Part shown: positions 52,603-61,111 of the stretch, in pieces | How positions within the stretch are numbered: position 1 is the first letter of the stretch | Layout of the letters: the number at the start of each line of letters is the position of its first letter | Assembly (NCBI GenBank): GCA_019636445.1 | Contig: JAHBXO010000002.1 | Coordinates: 62,001-126,000 of the forward strand | DNA: 64,000 nt | Direction of reading: 5' to 3' | Source of the DNA: Gemmataceae bacterium | GTDB lineage: Bacteria; Planctomycetota; Planctomycetia; Gemmatales; Gemmataceae | Program-made: the position numbers and the translations under genes | The notes under the pieces: generated by a model | The model's input: the letters and a program-made list of their open reading frames with translations, nothing else | Database searches by the model: none | Told to the model about the DNA's origin: nothing

Positions 52603-55017
52603 GTGAGCACCTCCAACGACGACGAACTCTCCGATTCGCTGATCTTCGGTTCGCCGCCAAGCCTGGCCGCGACGGCGGAATTTCCATTCCTCGATCCCCC
52701 AAGTTCGCCGGATGAGATCGGCCGGTTCGGCGATTTCCGCGTGCTGCGCGTGTTGGGGCGCGGCGGCATGGGGGTGGTCTTCGAGGCCGAGGATCGCATC
52801 CTCAAGCGGACGGTGGCGCTAAAGGTCTTGCTCCCGCGGATGGCGGCCGATCGGGACTACCGCGAGCGGTTCCTGCGCGAGGCGCGGGCCATTGCCGCGC
52901 TGTCCTCCGACCACGTCGTCACCATCCACCAGGTCGGCGTCATCGGCGAGACGCCTTACCTGACCATGCAGATGCTCGCGGGCGCGACGCTGCAGGAACG
53001 ACTGGAGCGCGGCCCCCAGCTCGACGTGCCGACGGCGCTGCGGATTGCGCGGCAGGTCGCGGTCGGTCTGGCGGATGTACACCGTCGCGGCCTCATCCAC
53101 CGCGACGTGAAGCCAGCCAATATCTGGCTTGAAACCGATCCCGATACGGGCGAATTCCGGCGGGTTCGATTGCTTGATTTCGGCCTGGCCCGCCGCAGCA
53201 GCGGCGAGCCGGGGCTGACATCCGTCGGCACTGTGGTCGGCACGCCGTGGTACATGTCGCCTGAACAGGCGCGCGGAGACTCGCTGGATGCGCGGACCGA
53301 TCTCTTCAGCTTCGGCTGCGTGATGTACCGGATGCTGACGGGCGAACTGGCGTTCCCCGGCGATTCGACGATGACCGTGTTCGCGGCGCTGGCGAACGAC
53401 ATCCCGCCGTCGGCAACAATCCGCAATCCGGCGGTACCGCCCCCGCTCGCGGCGTTGGTGGCGCGGCTACTGGCCAAGGAGCGGGACGACCGCCCCGCGA
53501 CCGCCGCCGAAACGATTGAACTGTTGGACGCGGCCTCGGCGATCGGTCCGATTGGGGAGCCGCTCCGCGCACCTCGCCGACCTCCTCCTCCTCCGCCCGC
53601 GACGGGGGGACTGGAAACCCAACCTCTGGCGGCGCACGATACGCATCCGGACGAGCCGACCGGACCGCGGACGGCGGCTCCGGACCCGCACGCGGCGTGG
53701 CGCTGGAAGTGGACCGAGCGGATCGCCGGGATCTCGCTGACGCTCGCCACGATCGTGCTGGCGATCTACCTCGCGTTCTTCCGCCCCTCCCCGCAACCGA
53801 TCGGACCCGCAGGCATGTCCGGCGAACCGATCAAGATCGGCGTGCTGCATTCCCAATCGGGCCATATGTCGTCGAGCGAGAAGCCGGTCGTGGACGCCAC
53901 GTTGCTCGCCATCGAAGAGTTGAATCAAAAGGGGGGCGTCCTGGGCCGGAAGCTCGTCCCTATTGAAGCCGATGGTCGCTCCGATCCGGCCGTATTCGCA
54001 TCCGAAGCCACCCGACTCCTCAAGGTCGAAGAGGTAGCGGCGATCTTCGGATGTTGGACCTCGGCTTCACGGAAGGCCGTGCGGGAAGTGGTGGAGCGCG
54101 ACAACGGGTTGCTTTTTTATCCGGTCCAGTACGAGGGGCTGGAGCAATCCCCTCACATCGTCTACCTCGGCCCAACGCCGAACCAGCAGATCTTCCCGGC
54201 GCTCGATTACCTGACAGGCCCGGAGGGGGGTCGGAAGAAGCGGATCGCTCTCATCGGCTCGGATTATGTCTATCCGCGCGCCGTCCTCGAACTGCTCAAG
54301 GACTGGGTGAAGACCCGTGACGGCGTCACACTGGTCGAATCACAATTCTTGCCGCTCGGCTCGAAAGATGTCGGCGAAGCCGTGGACGCCCTCGTCGCCG
54401 CGAAACCGGATCTGATTCTGAACACGATCAACGGCAGCACGAATTTCCGTTTCTTTCCCAAGCTGCGTAGCATGGGTATCGCCCGTGTGCCGGTCCTGTC
54501 GGCCAGCATCAGCGAGAACGAACTCCAGGCGTTTAAGCCGGCCGACCTGGCGGGCGATTATCTGACGGGTAGTTACTTCCAATCGGCCGAATCGCCGGCC
54601 AATCGGGAGTTCCTTCGAAAGTTCCGGTCGAAGTACGGCGAGACCCGGATCGCCACGGAGATGATGGCGGCCGCGTACGGCGGCGTTCACCTATGGGCCG
54701 CCGCAGCGACGGAAGCCGGGACGACCGGCGTGGATGCCGTGAAGGCCGCCATTCGCGGTCGTGAATATTCCGGTCCGCGCGGCGGGGTGCGCATTCACGC
54801 CACGAACGGACACACTGCCGTGCCTTGGATGCTAGGACAAGTTCAGGCGGATGGCGCGGTCCGGATCATCCGGCGGTCGGAACGAATGATCGAACCGATC
54901 CCCTACCCTGGTCCCCGGACACAGCCGGAGTGGGATCGCTTCCTCTACGGCCTCTACATCGGCTGGGACAGCCACTGGCAAGCGCCGGAACCGCGCACGG
55001 GCAAGGAGCAGAAATGA
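52603..55017 (+). CDS. receptor-like Ser/Thr kinase fused to UrtA-type binding domain
   Basis: An 804-residue fusion beginning with GTG. Residues about 45-310 are a Hanks-type kinase: GRGGMG loop, Lys74, HRDVKPAN (166-173), DFG (192-194), GTPWYMSPEQ. A Pro-rich linker and a membrane helix (375-393) follow. Residues about 407-790 are a periplasmic binding domain matching UrtA/AmiC: IKIGVLHSQSGHMS, ATLLAIEELNQKGGVLGRKL, FGCWTSASRKAV, LLFYPVQYEG and TPNQQIFPALDYL. Kinase inside, ligand-binding outside: a likely receptor for urea or short amides. Its TGA overlaps the SpoVR ATG. Confidence 0.93.
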   Translation: MSTSNDDELSDSLIFGSPPSLAATAEFPFLDPPSSPDEIGRFGDFRVLRVLGRGGMGVVFEAEDRILKRTVALKVLLPRMAADRDYRERFLREARAIAALSSDHVVTIHQVGVIGETPYLTMQMLAGATLQERLERGPQLDVPTALRIARQVAVGLADVHRRGLIHRDVKPANIWLETDPDTGEFRRVRLLDFGLARRSSGEPGLTSVGTVVGTPWYMSPEQARGDSLDARTDLFSFGCVMYRMLTGELAFPGDSTMTVFAALANDIPPSATIRNPAVPPPLAALVARLLAKERDDRPATAAETIELLDAASAIGPIGEPLRAPRRPPPPPPATGGLETQPLAAHDTHPDEPTGPRTAAPDPHAAWRWKWTERIAGISLTLATIVLAIYLAFFRPSPQPIGPAGMSGEPIKIGVLHSQSGHMSSSEKPVVDATLLAIEELNQKGGVLGRKLVPIEADGRSDPAVFASEATRLLKVEEVAAIFGCWTSASRKAVREVVERDNGLLFYPVQYEGLEQSPHIVYLGPTPNQQIFPALDYLTGPEGGRKKRIALIGSDYVYPRAVLELLKDWVKTRDGVTLVESQFLPLGSKDVGEAVDALVAAKPDLILNTINGSTNFRFFPKLRSMGIARVPVLSASISENELQAFKPADLAGDYLTGSYFQSAESPANREFLRKFRSKYGETRIATEMMAAAYGGVHLWAAAATEAGTTGVDAVKAAIRGREYSGPRGGVRIHATNGHTAVPWMLGQVQADGAVRIIRRSERMIEPIPYPGPRTQPEWDRFLYGLYIGWDSHWQAPEPRTGKEQK

Positions 55018-56579
55018 CCCAACTCGGATTCTACAACACCAACCTCCCGCCGCACCTCCGCGTCCTCAAGGACGAGATCGAAGGCTACGCCCGCGGCTAC
55101 GGGCTCGATTTCTACGAAACCATCTTCGAAGTCGTCGACGCCGACGACCTGAACGAGATCGCCGCCTACGGCGGCTTCCCCACGCGCTACCCGCACTGGT
55201 CCTTCGGCATGCAGTACGAGGAGTTGTCCAAAAGCTACTCCTACGGCCTGTCGAAGATCTACGAAATGGTCATCAACAACGACCCGTGCTACGCGTACCT
55301 CATGCGCTGCAACCACGTCGTCGACCAGAAACTCGTGATGGCGCACGTCTATGGACACTGCGACTTCTTCAAGAACAACGCCTACTTCGCCCACACCACC
55401 CGCAAGATGATGGACGAGATCGCCAACCACGGCAACCGCTTGCGCCGCTACGCCGAGCGCTTCGGCGAAGACGAGGTCGAAGCGTTCCTCGACAAGTGCA
55501 TGTCCATCGACGACCTCATCGACATCCATTCCGTCGCCATCAAGCGCCGCGACGACCCGCACGCCCACGCCGCCGGCGGCGATGAAGTGGAGGACGACGA
55601 CGACAAGCCGGTCCGATTCAAGACCAAGGACTACCTCGCGGACTTCATGAACCCGCCGGACCAGTACCGCGCGGCCGAGGAGGAGAAACGCCGCGCAAAG
55701 GCGCGCCAGGCACCCATGCACTTCCCCGAACGGCCCGAAAAGGACGTGCTGCTCTTCCTGATCGAACACGCCCCCCTCAAGAACTGGCAGCGTGACGTCC
55801 TCTCGATCATCCGCGACGAAGCGTACTACTTCTACCCCCAGGCCCAAACGAAGATCCTCAACGAAGGCTGGGCCAGCTTCTGGCATTCCACCATCATGAC
55901 CCAGAAGGTGCTCCAACCGTCCGAAGTCATCGACTACGCCGACCACCACTCCGGCACGATGGCGACGAGCGGCAAGCGGTTGAACCCTTACAAACTCGGC
56001 ATCGAACTCCTCCGCGACATCGAACGCCGTTGGAACATGGGCCAGTTCGGCGCTGAATGGGAGAACTGCGACGACCACGACAAGAAGCGGAACTGGAACA
56101 CGAACGCCGGCCTCGGACGCGAGAAGATCTTCGAGGTGCGCAAGATCCACAACGACATCACCTTTATCGACACCTTCCTGACGCCGGAATTCTGCGTCGA
56201 GAACAAATTGTTCTCGTTCAACTACCAGAATCAGTCGAAGAACTACGTGGTGGAGAGCCGCGAATTCGACAAGGTGAAGCAGCGCCTGCTGTTCAGCTTG
56301 ACGAATTTCGGCAAGCCGTGGATCCACGTGCTGAACGGGAACCACGCGAACCGGGGCGAACTGCTGCTCAAGCACGGGTATAATGGGGTGGAACTCAAGG
56401 TGCCCGAAGCCCGCGACGTGTTGGCGAACATCCAGTTCATCTGGGGCCGACCCGTGCACCTGGAGACGGTGATCGACGACAAGCCGGCGCTCCTGAGTTA
56501 CGATGGAACGGAACACTCGCACCAGATCATCGGAGGCGACCATGACGCTCGCGGAAAAACTCCTGCTCGAACTCAATGA
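55014..56579 (+). CDS. SpoVR family protein
   Basis: A 521-residue cytoplasmic protein. I chose the ATG that overlaps the kinase stop (ATGA), since the family begins near the PHL...EIEGYARGYGLDFYETIFEVVD block. HWSFGMQYEELSKSYSYGLSKIYEMVINNDPCYAYLM, HVYGHCDFFKNN, QRDVLSIIRDEAYYF and LNEGWASFWH are the SpoVR/YcgB signature. SpoVR is needed for spore cortex in Bacillus and is a stress protein elsewhere. There is an Asp/Glu-rich insert near residue 190. It is third in the YeaH-kinase-SpoVR operon. Confidence 0.95.
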   Translation: MTQLGFYNTNLPPHLRVLKDEIEGYARGYGLDFYETIFEVVDADDLNEIAAYGGFPTRYPHWSFGMQYEELSKSYSYGLSKIYEMVINNDPCYAYLMRCNHVVDQKLVMAHVYGHCDFFKNNAYFAHTTRKMMDEIANHGNRLRRYAERFGEDEVEAFLDKCMSIDDLIDIHSVAIKRRDDPHAHAAGGDEVEDDDDKPVRFKTKDYLADFMNPPDQYRAAEEEKRRAKARQAPMHFPERPEKDVLLFLIEHAPLKNWQRDVLSIIRDEAYYFYPQAQTKILNEGWASFWHSTIMTQKVLQPSEVIDYADHHSGTMATSGKRLNPYKLGIELLRDIERRWNMGQFGAEWENCDDHDKKRNWNTNAGLGREKIFEVRKIHNDITFIDTFLTPEFCVENKLFSFNYQNQSKNYVVESREFDKVKQRLLFSLTNFGKPWIHVLNGNHANRGELLLKHGYNGVELKVPEARDVLANIQFIWGRPVHLETVIDDKPALLSYDGTEHSHQIIGGDHDARGKTPARTQ

Positions 56580-57003
56580 CTGGCGGCCCTCCAGCCGGGA
56601 CACTCTCACGGTCGACCATGCCGGATCGGTCGCCACGATCACCGCCGATCGCAACAACGAACTCGGCTTGCTGGCGTGGGAAATCGCGGTCGAACGGCCC
56701 GCCCCCGACGGCGCGACGCTGCGCGGATGGGCCGAGTCGATCGCGGCTCGATCGTCCGGCCTGCTGGAACGGCTGCGAATGCTCGAAGTCGACGACGGCC
56801 GAAGCGAAGCGATCCTACGCAGCGACCGGCCGACGGAAAAGGCCGATACGCTGGCGTATTACGAAGTCCGTCTGCACGGCACGACGCGGGCGACCGTGCA
56901 CCGCTACCGCGCCGACCGCGCGGCCGGCGGGAAGCGGGAACAAGTCGCCTTCGCCCTCACCCACGAAGTGCTGGCGAAACTGATCGACGACATCGTCGCC
57001 TGA
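56542..57003 (+). CDS. hypothetical protein overlapping spoVR 3' end
   Basis: A 153-residue protein starting from an ATG with a good GGAGG ribosome site, 38 bases inside the SpoVR gene in another frame. The N-terminus LAEKLLLELNDWRP and central GTTRATVHRYRADRAAGGKREQVAFALTHEVLAKLIDDIVA look alpha-beta, with a helical end. No family is recognised. The strong ribosome site and position support a real fourth gene of the stress operon. It converges with purH, one base apart. Confidence 0.7.
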   Translation: MTLAEKLLLELNDWRPSSRDTLTVDHAGSVATITADRNNELGLLAWEIAVERPAPDGATLRGWAESIAARSSGLLERLRMLEVDDGRSEAILRSDRPTEKADTLAYYEVRLHGTTRATVHRYRADRAAGGKREQVAFALTHEVLAKLIDDIVA

Positions 57004-57004
57004 C

Positions 57005-58627
57005 TCAATGGCGGAAGTGCCGGACTCCGGTGAACAGCATCGCGATGCCGTGCTTGTCGCACGCGGCGATGCTGTCGGCATCTTTCACCGATCCGCCCGG
57101 TTGCACGATCGCCGTCACGCCGGCGGCGGCCGCCAGTTCCACGTTGTCCGGGAACGGGAAGAACGCATCCGACGCCAGCACGCTGCCTTTCGCCCGGTCG
57201 CCCGCCTTTTTCACGGCGATGTCCACCGACACCACGCGCGACATCTGCCCGGCCCCGACGCCGACGATCTGCGTACCGTGACCCAGGACAATGGCGTTCG
57301 ACTTCACGTGCTTGCAGACGAACCAAGCGAAGTGCAACGCCATGAACTCGTCCTCCGTCGGCTTTCGTTTCGTCACGACCTTCCACGCGTCCGGATTGTC
57401 GGCCCCGACGTCGCGTGTCTGCACCAGTAGGCCCCCATCAACGCGCCGGTAGTCCAACCCTTCGGGGAAACCCGCGATCGGACCGGTTTTCAGAAGGCGA
57501 ACGTTCTCCTTCCACTTCTTCAGAGCATCGAGGGCATGCGGCTCGTAGTCGGGCGCGATGACGCACTCGATGAACCGCTTCGCCTTCGGGTCCATGAGCG
57601 CCGAGGCGGTGTCGATGTCGACGGGGCGGTTAAACGCGAGGATGCCGCCGAACGCGGAGAGCGCGTCGCCGTCCCACGCCTTCTGGAACGCCTCCGCAAG
57701 CGTCGGCGCCGTGGCCGCGCCGCAGGGGTTGTTGTGCTTCACGACAATCGCCGTCGGCCCGGCGAACTCGCGGGCGAGGTTCAGCGCCGAGTCGAGGTCG
57801 AGGATATTGTTGTAGCTCAGTTCCTTGCCGTGGAGCTGCTCGGCCGTGGCGACGCACGGGCGATCGATGTCGAGGTCCTTGTAGAACGCCGCCTGCTGGT
57901 GCGGGTTCTCGCCGTAGCGCAGCTTCTGCACGAGGTTGAACGGGGGATCGAATTCCTCTTCCCACTCCTCGGCCCCGGCTTCGTCCTCCATCTCGTCCAG
58001 CAGTTCTTTGAGTTCCTCGTCCCCTTCCGAGAGGAAGAATTCTTCGATCGCCTCGTCGTACTGGCGGATGAGTTGGAACGCGATGGACGCCATTTCCTTG
58101 CGGAAGCCGCGCGACGACTGCCCGGCGTTCGTCGCGAGTTCGTCGATCAGTTCGGAGTACAGGCTCGGATCGGAGAGTATCACGACGGCGTCGAAGTTCT
58201 TGGCCGCCGCGCGGACCATGCACGGGCCGCCGATGTCGATGTTCTCGATCGCCTCGGCTTCGGTCACGCCGGGCTTCGCGACGGTCTTCTCGAACGGGTA
58301 AAGATTGCAGACGACGAGGTCGATCTCCGCGAGCTTGTGCTCGGCAAGCGTGGCCATGTGCTCCGGCTTGCTGCGCTTCGCCAGCAGGCCGGCGAAGACG
58401 GCCGGGTGGAGCGTCTTCACGCGGCCGTCGAGGATTTCCGGGAAGCCGGTCAGCTCGGCCACGTCCTTCACCGGCAGCCCGGCGTCGGCGAGGGCCTTCT
58501 TGGTGCCGCCGGTGGCGATCAGCTCGACGCCGTGTTTGGTGTGCAGTTCGGTGGCGAACTCGACAAGGCCGGTCTTGTCGGAGACGGAGAACAGGGCACG
58601 GCGGATAGGGCGGAGGTCGGACGACAT
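57005..58627 (-). CDS. purH: bifunctional AICAR formyltransferase/IMP cyclohydrolase
   Basis: A 540-residue enzyme catalysing the last two steps of purine synthesis. The N-terminal cyclohydrolase starts RRALFSVSDKTGLVEFATEL and contains DGRVKTLHPAVFAGLLAKR and VVCNLYPFE. The C-terminal formyltransferase has LRYGENPHQQAAFY, VVKHNNPCGAA, and SDAFFPFPDNVE. Between them lies an acidic insert (residues about 199-226, rich in Glu and Asp) longer than in most PurH. The last codons give RHFRH. Confidence 0.96.
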   Translation of the reverse strand: MSSDLRPIRRALFSVSDKTGLVEFATELHTKHGVELIATGGTKKALADAGLPVKDVAELTGFPEILDGRVKTLHPAVFAGLLAKRSKPEHMATLAEHKLAEIDLVVCNLYPFEKTVAKPGVTEAEAIENIDIGGPCMVRAAAKNFDAVVILSDPSLYSELIDELATNAGQSSRGFRKEMASIAFQLIRQYDEAIEEFFLSEGDEELKELLDEMEDEAGAEEWEEEFDPPFNLVQKLRYGENPHQQAAFYKDLDIDRPCVATAEQLHGKELSYNNILDLDSALNLAREFAGPTAIVVKHNNPCGAATAPTLAEAFQKAWDGDALSAFGGILAFNRPVDIDTASALMDPKAKRFIECVIAPDYEPHALDALKKWKENVRLLKTGPIAGFPEGLDYRRVDGGLLVQTRDVGADNPDAWKVVTKRKPTEDEFMALHFAWFVCKHVKSNAIVLGHGTQIVGVGAGQMSRVVSVDIAVKKAGDRAKGSVLASDAFFPFPDNVELAAAAGVTAIVQPGGSVKDADSIAACDKHGIAMLFTGVRHFRH

Positions 58628-58688
58628 GGTTCACCACAAAGGTCACAATGGACACGAAGAAACGAAAAGTGATTGTAAGGAAAAGACT

Positions 58689-59747
58689 TCAACCGTTCCG
58701 GTGCATTCGCACGACGGGTCCGACCCTTAGCACCGTCACGCGACCGGGGTAGTCGCCGACCGTGAGTTTCGCAAGCCGATTCCAGTGGGCGAACGTCATC
58801 GCGTTCATCGGCCAGTTCTCGCGCCGCCAGACGAGGCGGAACAATTCCCGCACGAGAAGTGGCGAGGCGGCCTCAAGCGTGGTTTTGTCGAAGATCAGCA
58901 TCGCACCCGCACGCGGCCGCTCGGCTCGGATCAATAATTCCTTTGCTTCCGCTTCGAGGTGGGCGAATGTCTCCGAGGCTTGATCCGCCAGTCGGCCGAG
59001 GACGGAGACGATTTCGGGATTGAAAGATCGAAGCAACGGAAGGAGTTCATGACGGATGCGGTTGCGGGTGAATCGCGGGTTGGCGTTCGAGGAATCGACG
59101 CGGTAAGGTTGCCTGAGTACGTTCAGGTATTCGATCACGTCGTTCCGCGTGACGGCAAGCATCGGGCGACAGATGGTTTTTCTCCCTCCCCCTTGGAAGG
59201 GGAGGGCCGGGGTGGGGGGGACGGGGATCGCAGTCAGTTCTTCTGACTCGCCACCCCCCACCCTAACCCTCCCCCCCAAGGGGGGAGGGGACAAGACGGG
59301 AGGAGGAGACAATACCTCGGCAATTCCTCTTAGCCCCTGCAGTCCCGAGCCGCGGATGAGGCGATGCAGCACGGTCTCGGCCTGATCGTCGGCCGTGTGG
59401 CCGGTCGCGATCGTGCCCGTTTCCCCCGCGATCTTTTCCAGCCACTCGTAGCGCAATCGCCGGGCCGCGGCTTCAAGGTTCTCGTTCGGTGGAATCGCCA
59501 ATCGCGTGGAGTGGAACGGCACGCCAAGCGCGCGCGCCAGTTCGCCCACAAAGGCTTCATCGGCGTCCGATTCCATGCCGCGCAACTGATGGTTCACATG
59601 GGCCACGACGACCTCGCAGCCGACCTCCCGCAGCGCCCGCAGGAGCGCAACGCTATCGGCCCCGCCCGAAACGGCCGCGACGACCGGCCCGGCGATCCGA
59701 CGCTCTGAAACGAACGTTCGTACGGCTGCCACGAGCCGGTTCGCCAT
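58689..59747 (-). CDS. tilS: tRNA(Ile)-lysidine synthetase with repeat-derived insert
   Basis: A 352-residue enzyme that converts C34 of the AUA-reading tRNA-Ile to lysidine. The PP-loop SGGADS lies at residues 27-32; VVAHVNHQLRG and IATGHTADDQAETVLHRLIRGSGLQGLRGI follow. RFTRNRIRHELLPLL is the conserved later motif. Residues about 150-190 (SPPPLGGRVRVGGGE and VPPTPALPFQGGGR) are not TilS sequence; they are the in-frame translation of a C/G-rich inverted repeat (separate feature). The gene stays open, so the insert is probably tolerated in a loop. Confidence 0.93.
   Translation of the reverse strand: MANRLVAAVRTFVSERRIAGPVVAAVSGGADSVALLRALREVGCEVVVAHVNHQLRGMESDADEAFVGELARALGVPFHSTRLAIPPNENLEAAARRLRYEWLEKIAGETGTIATGHTADDQAETVLHRLIRGSGLQGLRGIAEVLSPPPVLSPPPLGGRVRVGGGESEELTAIPVPPTPALPFQGGGRKTICRPMLAVTRNDVIEYLNVLRQPYRVDSSNANPRFTRNRIRHELLPLLRSFNPEIVSVLGRLADQASETFAHLEAEAKELLIRAERPRAGAMLIFDKTTLEAASPLLVRELFRLVWRRENWPMNAMTFAHWNRLAKLTVGDYPGRVTVLRVGPVVRMHRNG
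59182..59291. repeat. REP-like inverted repeat inside tilS
   Basis: Two C/G-run arms (59182-59220 and 59251-59291), each itself imperfectly palindromic around CCTTGG or CCAAGG, face each other across about 30 bases. Their structure, and the peptides PPTPALPFQGGGR and SPPPLGG they encode, are those of dispersed REP-like elements seen in many GC-rich bacterial genomes (from memory). Confidence 0.8.
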
Positions 59748-59842
59748 CGACGGAATCCGAAAGTGAAAAGAAATCGGGGCACTGGCGTATTATCATTCAA
59801 GATACCGAAACTCGGCTTGATTCCCCGACCCGCGAGGCTATC

Positions 59843-60364
59843 GTGCCCGACCGAGAACCGGATGCCGCGCCCGACGACCTGCCGCTCGCCCGGCCGGTGA
59901 ACCGTCGACCCGAGCGCGACGACGTGCCTGCCACCGTGCGCATCAGCAAGCTGGCGCGGGCGTTCCTCGGCATCCTGGCGCTCGGGTTCCTCGTCGTCTT
60001 CGGCATCGCGGCCTGGCTGCACCCGTACGACGAAACCGGCAAGCCATACAGCATGGCGACGCACATGCAACTGGGCATGCCGGCATGCAACATGGTGGTG
60101 CTCTACGGCAAGCCCTGCCCGTCCTGCGGCATGACCACGAGCTTTTCGCTCCTGGTCCACGGCGACGTGGGGAACTCGCTGAAGGCCAACTGGGTCGGCA
60201 CCCTGATGGCCATCTTCTGGATCGGGTTGATTCCGTGGGGCCTCTACGGCGCGCTCAAGGGGCGCGTGCCGTGGGTGAAGAATCTCGAAATCTTCCTGAC
60301 CGTGTCCGTGGGCGTCACGCTCGTGCTCATGGTCCTGCGGTGGGGCTGGATACTCGTCTTCTGA
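59843..60364 (+). CDS. DUF2752 membrane protein
   Basis: A 173-residue protein with a GTG start, divergent from tilS. The first 45 residues are charged and soluble. Then come about three membrane helices. YGKPCPSCGMTTSFSLLVHGDVGNSLKANW is the DUF2752 signature, a CPxCG motif at the membrane followed by a helix. Function unknown. It is 18 bases before the lipoprotein gene, so the two are probably co-transcribed. Confidence 0.88.
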   Translation: MPDREPDAAPDDLPLARPVNRRPERDDVPATVRISKLARAFLGILALGFLVVFGIAAWLHPYDETGKPYSMATHMQLGMPACNMVVLYGKPCPSCGMTTSFSLLVHGDVGNSLKANWVGTLMAIFWIGLIPWGLYGALKGRVPWVKNLEIFLTVSVGVTLVLMVLRWGWILVF

Positions 60365-60382
60365 CCTTGGGGGGGTTCACGG

Positions 60383-61042
60383 ATGAACCGCACGCTACAG
60401 TTCGGCATTCTCACGTTGGCCCTCGTCGTCGGCAGTCTCGGCTGCAATCCGGCCTCGCTCGGCTATTTTCTGTTCCGCGGCGACCAGAAGGCCCCGGCCG
60501 AAGCCAAGGCTTTCGAACCGGTCAAGGACAAACGCGAGGTGACGGTCGCCATCCTCGTGAATGCCCCGGCGGGCACGCTGGAGTTCGCTGGGCTGGACCG
60601 CGACATCGTCGCGGCCACGTCCCGCACCTTCGGCGAGATGAGCCGGGACAAGAAGCCCGCCATCAAGGTGATCGAACCATCGCGGTTGGACCGCTTCAAG
60701 GCGCAGAACGCCGGCTGGCGCACCATGAGTGCCGCCGACATCGGCAAGGAACTCGGCGCCGACTACGCGATGGAACTGACCATCACCGGCTTCGACCTCT
60801 ACGAGAAGGGGACCGGCCGGCTGATGTACATGGGCCGGGCGACCGCCGATGTCGTCGTTTATGAGACCGCCGACGGCAAGGAACACTCGCGGTACTTCGT
60901 CGAGGCGCCGATCGAGTCCCGCCCCGCCGACGGCACGCCCGCGGCACAATACAAGGCGCTGCTCATCCAGCGGCTCGCCCTGCGGCTCGCGTGGAAGCAC
61001 ATCCCACACGTTACGGACCAGCGCATCTCGGCCGTGCAGTGA
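60383..61042 (+). CDS. predicted lipoprotein
   Basis: A 219-residue protein with a type II signal peptide: hydrophobic core LTLALVVGS and lipobox LGC (Cys21). The mature part (VTVAILVNAPAGTLEFAGLD, ELGADYAMELTITGFDLYEKGT) alternates strands and helices and includes an SRLDRF segment; the layout recalls lipoproteins of the LpoB/CsgG-like fold. No specific family is assigned. Its transcript ends in a hairpin made from a GGAATGC repeat. Confidence 0.78.
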   Translation: MNRTLQFGILTLALVVGSLGCNPASLGYFLFRGDQKAPAEAKAFEPVKDKREVTVAILVNAPAGTLEFAGLDRDIVAATSRTFGEMSRDKKPAIKVIEPSRLDRFKAQNAGWRTMSAADIGKELGADYAMELTITGFDLYEKGTGRLMYMGRATADVVVYETADGKEHSRYFVEAPIESRPADGTPAAQYKALLIQRLALRLAWKHIPHVTDQRISAVQ

Positions 61043-61050
61043 ATCCAATT

Positions 61051-61081
61051 CGGAATGCGGATTTCGGAATGCGGAATGAAG
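61051..61081. repeat. GGAATGC-type repeat
   Basis: CGGAATGCGGATTTCGGAATG and the following GCGGAATGAAG are three diverged copies of the CGGAATG unit also found in ileS and beside the 46453 tRNA-like element. The rightmost copy is the left arm of the next terminator. Confidence 0.75.
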
Positions 61082-61111
61082 GTGTGGGGTCTTCGTTCCG
61101 CATTACTTTTT
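61068..61111 (+). terminator. terminator built from repeat copies
   Basis: AATGCGGAATGAAG pairs with CTTCGTTCCGCATT (14 bp, one T-G) across a 9-base loop, followed by ACTTTTT. It ends the lipoprotein transcript; its right arm and T-run overlap the last codons of the convergent DUF1571 gene. Confidence 0.8.

Noticed and set aside
54825..55013. Longer SpoVR from an upstream start
   Set aside because: The extra residues are out-of-frame kinase C-terminus; the ATGA-coupled ATG fits the family start.
54954..56657. 567-codon minus-strand ORF
   Set aside because: Antisense to SpoVR; Val/His/Asp-rich shadow without motifs.
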